Source: Phanerochaete sordida (taxonomy: Eukaryota; Basidiomycota; Agaricomycetes; Polyporales; Phanerochaetaceae). Taken from it: 32,756 nt of DNA. Below the pieces are notes generated by a model. That model was not told where the DNA came from and did no database searches. It was given only the letters and a program-made list of their open reading frames with translations. Of the stretch, positions 29,891-32,756 are shown piece by piece (positions within the stretch are counted from its first letter, which is position 1; every line of letters starts with the position of its first letter). Location of the stretch: contig BPQB01000156.1 of assembly GCA_019973155.2 (NCBI GenBank), positions 1-32,756 on the forward strand, read 5' to 3'. The translations under genes and the position numbers were made by a program.

Positions 29891-31279
29891 TGTCTACCGA
29901 ATGAGATCACAATAAGTGTCGTTGTCATACACAGCAGTGAGGTACGTACCGGGGCTCTGTGCGATTTCGAAGCCCAGCTGGACGTGCGCGGCAACACCGC
30001 CCTCCATGACGCTGCGCCCGACGGTGCGACGGCTCATCTTGTGTGAGACCTTCACCCCCATCATAGCCCCAATGTCGCGAATTGCCTCGCCGACTTCTCT
30101 TGAGCGCAGCCTTGATGCACGAGGCTGCGCGCCATGGCGCGAGCCTCGGATGTGTACACACCCTTCTTGATGATCTTCGCACTCGCCAACTGCTTGCGGA
30201 CCTTGTCTTCGGCCTTCTTGACCGCTCGCTCGAGACCTTGCGGTGCGCGACTGATATTTGCCTTCAGGGCGCGTGCCTCCTTCTGTGCGGGGTCAAGTTT
30301 GCGAGAGGCTTGCTCAACCTCGCGCTGCGCACTAGCTGCATCCTCGCGAGCTCTCTTTGCCTCGAGCTGATGTTCTTCTACTGCTGCCAGAGCCTGGGAA
30401 GTTGTCACCGAAGCGTCGTCTTCCAAAGCCCGGGCACATTCCAGTGACAAGCGAGCGTCCGATACCACCCCAGAAGCCTCTGCAAGCACGACAGCCCGGT
30501 CGCTCCAGGAGGCGTCGAGAGCATGTGCATACCAGTCGTTTGCAGCGTAGAGATACTCCGTAGTCTTCGAGAGCGCAGAGGTATGTTGCCGAGAGCTTTC
30601 CAGAGCCTCCGAAAGCTCGTCGAGCTCGCTAGCACGAGCCTCGGCCAGGGAGCGCGCAACGTCGCGTTCGAGGAGTAGAGAGTCACGTTGCAAAGAGACC
30701 TCAGACAACAGCAGTGAAGACCCTTCAGCAGCTAGACGAGAGGACTCCAGCTGCTCCAGACAAGATGTCGCCAGATGTTGAGACTCGAAGAGCAGAGTGC
30801 TAGTATGCGCAGCCTCAGTGTGAGCGTCGAGGAGGGCACTGTAGAGAGAGGCTTGATCTTGCTGAAGCGACTGAGCCTGCTGTGATACGGTAGCCTTGCT
30901 TGCCTTGTTGCGTCGCGACTGGTTGCGCATGTTGTTCGTTGTTGTGGCGGCGGCGGTAGTCCTCGGCACGGGCGCGCTCAGCATCGAGCGACTCTTGCTG
31001 CTCGAGGATCACCTCCGCAGATGCATCCAGAAAGCCTTCTATGTCGAGGACCTTCTCGCTCTTCTGTCTGAGCGCATCGCTTACGTCTTCAAGCTGCAAG
31101 AGAGGTGCAGCAGGGGTGGCAGGCAGTGATGATGTCGGGGATGCAGGAGAGAACGAGAGAGGCGGCAGGCTATCCAAAGGTTCTCTTCGCTTCTTCGAAA
31201 GGTTCTTGATATGCTCTTTCTGACTGGCAGAACGCCTACGAGGCTTGTAGATGGTGCGCTGCTTGAGACCGCCTCCCAT

Positions 31280-32467
31280 GGCTGTTTCGGAGGGCGTAAC
31301 AGCCCGCTCCGAGCTCGGAAGGGGTAGATACGGGGTGTATTTGATCGTAAATCTTCTACTACAGAGGTATGTGATATTCTATCCATGCCTCATGTGTGAA
31401 TACGGCAGCATAGGTTGGAACGTAGGCCCTGACGCACCGAGGTACTCCAGCCTCTCTGCTTGCTCTGCGAACGCTCCCTCCCCCACTCCAGCACTTCAGC
31501 TCTCCTTCTAGGGCAGAAAGTCGAGGGCAGAAAGTCGAAATGCCCGTCAGCTTTGAGGCGGGGACGGCGGTGGTCGTCTGCGAATGAGCTGCAACGCGCT
31601 GGCTCACACTTCCCATGCTGGGCGCTAATGCTCCTCGCACGCGTTTGCGCAGGCGTGCACCGCGGCTCATTTCCTGCCTCTTCGCGCAGCTAAACATATT
31701 TATGGTGTGTAGAATACGATTCTGCCATGCTGTAAGGATGATTTGGTTGTTCAATTTTTTGTTGTAGTGACGCGGCAGCTTTTGCTTCACACCATTGCTC
31801 ACGGTCTAGACGCGGCAATGATAATCGAGCACAGACAAATCACGCTCCGGTGCATTATCAAACATTCCCAGGTATCCTCATAACAGACAGAGGACCAGGG
31901 GCTGCATAAAACGTGCCGCCGTACAGGCTGAAGCGGTGAGCAGAGCCTATTGATGCTGTCACCTTATTCGTGAGGTCCTCATTATCCTGACCGGGATTCC
32001 CGAAGGTTTTCGCTGACGTGCGCTCGCGACAAGTGCCGCACGTCACTCGTGGGAACAAAATCGTGGTGCAGGGGATTGCCCAGGGTCAGGTCTATTGACC
32101 TGGGGAGCCCGTCTGAGTTTCGACCAGCTTATATATCGCTCTGGTCACTCGGGTCCTGGACCCGAGTCTCGTACGTCCCATAATTTACTGCGGTCATGAT
32201 CACGCGTACGGCCTCAGACGTGGCAGCCCCACGACCATTTCCTCGTTCGAAATAAATGTGTTCACCGCAGGCGACCCTCTCAACTTCCCCCATTTCTCTC
32301 TCTCCGCCACCTCGACGACTCGACGTCTGAAGCTTCAGCTCGTTAGTTCGCAGCAGCGATATGTCGTTCACAGTCCCGGCTGAGTTCTCATTGCTTTACC
32401 AAAAGTCACGCGCGTGAGCGGCACGGGCACAGCGATTTGGATAGTTGTGGTGTCAAAGCGTTGTTTG
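31280..32467. other. No supported gene
   Basis: The 5' flank of the transposase-like gene, followed by sequence with only short, motif-free frames on both strands (31359-31802 minus is the longest). I found no terminal inverted repeat here that pairs with sequence below 27402. Confidence 0.35.
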
Positions 32468-32756
32468 ATGGCGGATCCTCCACAAGCGCGCCGCCGGCGC
32501 GCAAGGCAGGTCATCCAGTCCAGAACATCGGGCGTGGGCCTTCAGTCGAGGGAGGCGGCGCGCAGCCTCGGTTTGGTGAAGTGGACGATTCGCGAGCATT
32601 ACCTTGCTAAATGGTCTCGAACGCGTGCACCGCCAGCCGCGGTACCATTTGCGACGCGCAGACGTGAGCTGTACAGCGGAGAAATATGTGGCGTGTCGCC
32701 ACTCGGGGTCGTCGGCCTTGCGTGCCAGGCGCGATCCCACGTACTCGCTCGGCACG
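32468..32756 (+). CDS. Possible partial ORF running off the right edge
   Basis: From ATG 32468 a plus-strand frame stays open to the window end (96 codons, no stop). It has a basic start (MADPPQARRRRARQV) and a helix-turn-helix-like part (QSREAARSLGLVKWTIREHY, LAKW). A minus-strand frame over the same bases is also open (32453-32755), so composition may explain both. The plus-strand version has the more protein-like sequence. No family is recognised. Confidence 0.25.
   Translation, partial: MADPPQARRRRARQVIQSRTSGVGLQSREAARSLGLVKWTIREHYLAKWSRTRAPPAAVPFATRRRELYSGEICGVSPLGVVGLACQARSHVLARH

Larger units (their letters stand above)
27402..31279 (-). pseudogene. Decayed transposase-like gene, uncharacterised family
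   Basis: Start ATG 31279 (minus): MGGGLKQRTIYKPRRRSASQ, a basic N-terminus. A frameshift near 30930 leads into a long coiled coil (about 30880-30170, Ala/Glu/Leu/Ser-rich). Then come KKGVYTSEARAMARSLVHQG and KMSRRTVGRSVMEGG (HTH-like), a 56-bp intron (29894-29949, GTACGT...CGGTAG), a solo LTR, DITISEDGTT, a shift near 29495, RLLGVHSSVDHKSHTQLAGW, a shift near 29345, then an open block 29319-27484 of 611 codons with FFRAGCCMHKELNSVKGG, FPDTSNTRYQTY and QPCNDAFEGILGTFRR. A last shift near 27500 gives an acidic tail ending DLESDSDVE at 27402. From general memory similar long proteins occur in many copies in mushroom genomes and are probably transposases. The class, catalytic residues and TIRs are not established here. 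Confidence 0.65.

Noticed and set aside
1..32756. tRNA or rRNA genes
   Set aside because: I looked for T-loop-like GTTCGA motifs and cloverleaf pairing by eye and found none that folds convincingly. A covariance-model scan would be needed to exclude them.

Overview
The window looks like a repeat-rich stretch of a basidiomycete (mushroom-type, Agaricomycete) nuclear genome. This rests on very short introns (47-56 bp, GT...CTAAC...AG or close variants), no bacterial operon structure, a Tad1/I-like LINE, many small inverted-repeat DNA elements, and a long transposase-like gene of a kind I associate with mushroom genomes. The species assignment is inference.

Layout. 1-650: an LTR-like repeat at the left edge. 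935-1705: an unrecognised ORF. 1661-1806 and 9209-9353: an inverted pair of about 146 bp. 2400-2880: decayed coding sequence with one clear intron. 5222-6437: a fold-back element with long terminal inverted repeats, one arm split by a 150-bp MITE with TA target duplication. 7188-7830: a GC-rich minisatellite. 8293-8534: an exon-like remnant. 10640-11034: a frameshifted coding relic. 11666-12383 (minus): a two-exon gene with an F-box-like N-terminus. 13348-16208 (plus): the best-preserved host gene, encoding a CCCH zinc-finger / RRM-like / RING-IBR-RING ubiquitin ligase.

16272-25266 is a stack of nested transposons. The host element B was cut by a 2200-bp element C (87-bp TIRs, TGTA target duplication). 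C contains a spliced gene fragment and was itself hit by element A (657 bp, TA duplication), a relative of B. Just downstream, B was hit by a 6553-bp LINE (12-bp target duplication, 30-nt poly(A)). The LINE carries gag with zinc knuckles, endonuclease, reverse transcriptase, RNase H and a C-terminal zinc knuckle, but has three stops and at least four frameshifts.

27402-31279 (minus) is a decayed large gene, probably the transposase of an uncharacterised DNA element. A solo LTR with a 5-bp AGTGA duplication sits a few bases inside one of its exons, and this LTR is a shorter copy of the repeat at the left edge. Only the RBR gene, and probably the F-box-like gene, look intact. Most of the rest is transposon debris with spurious open frames.
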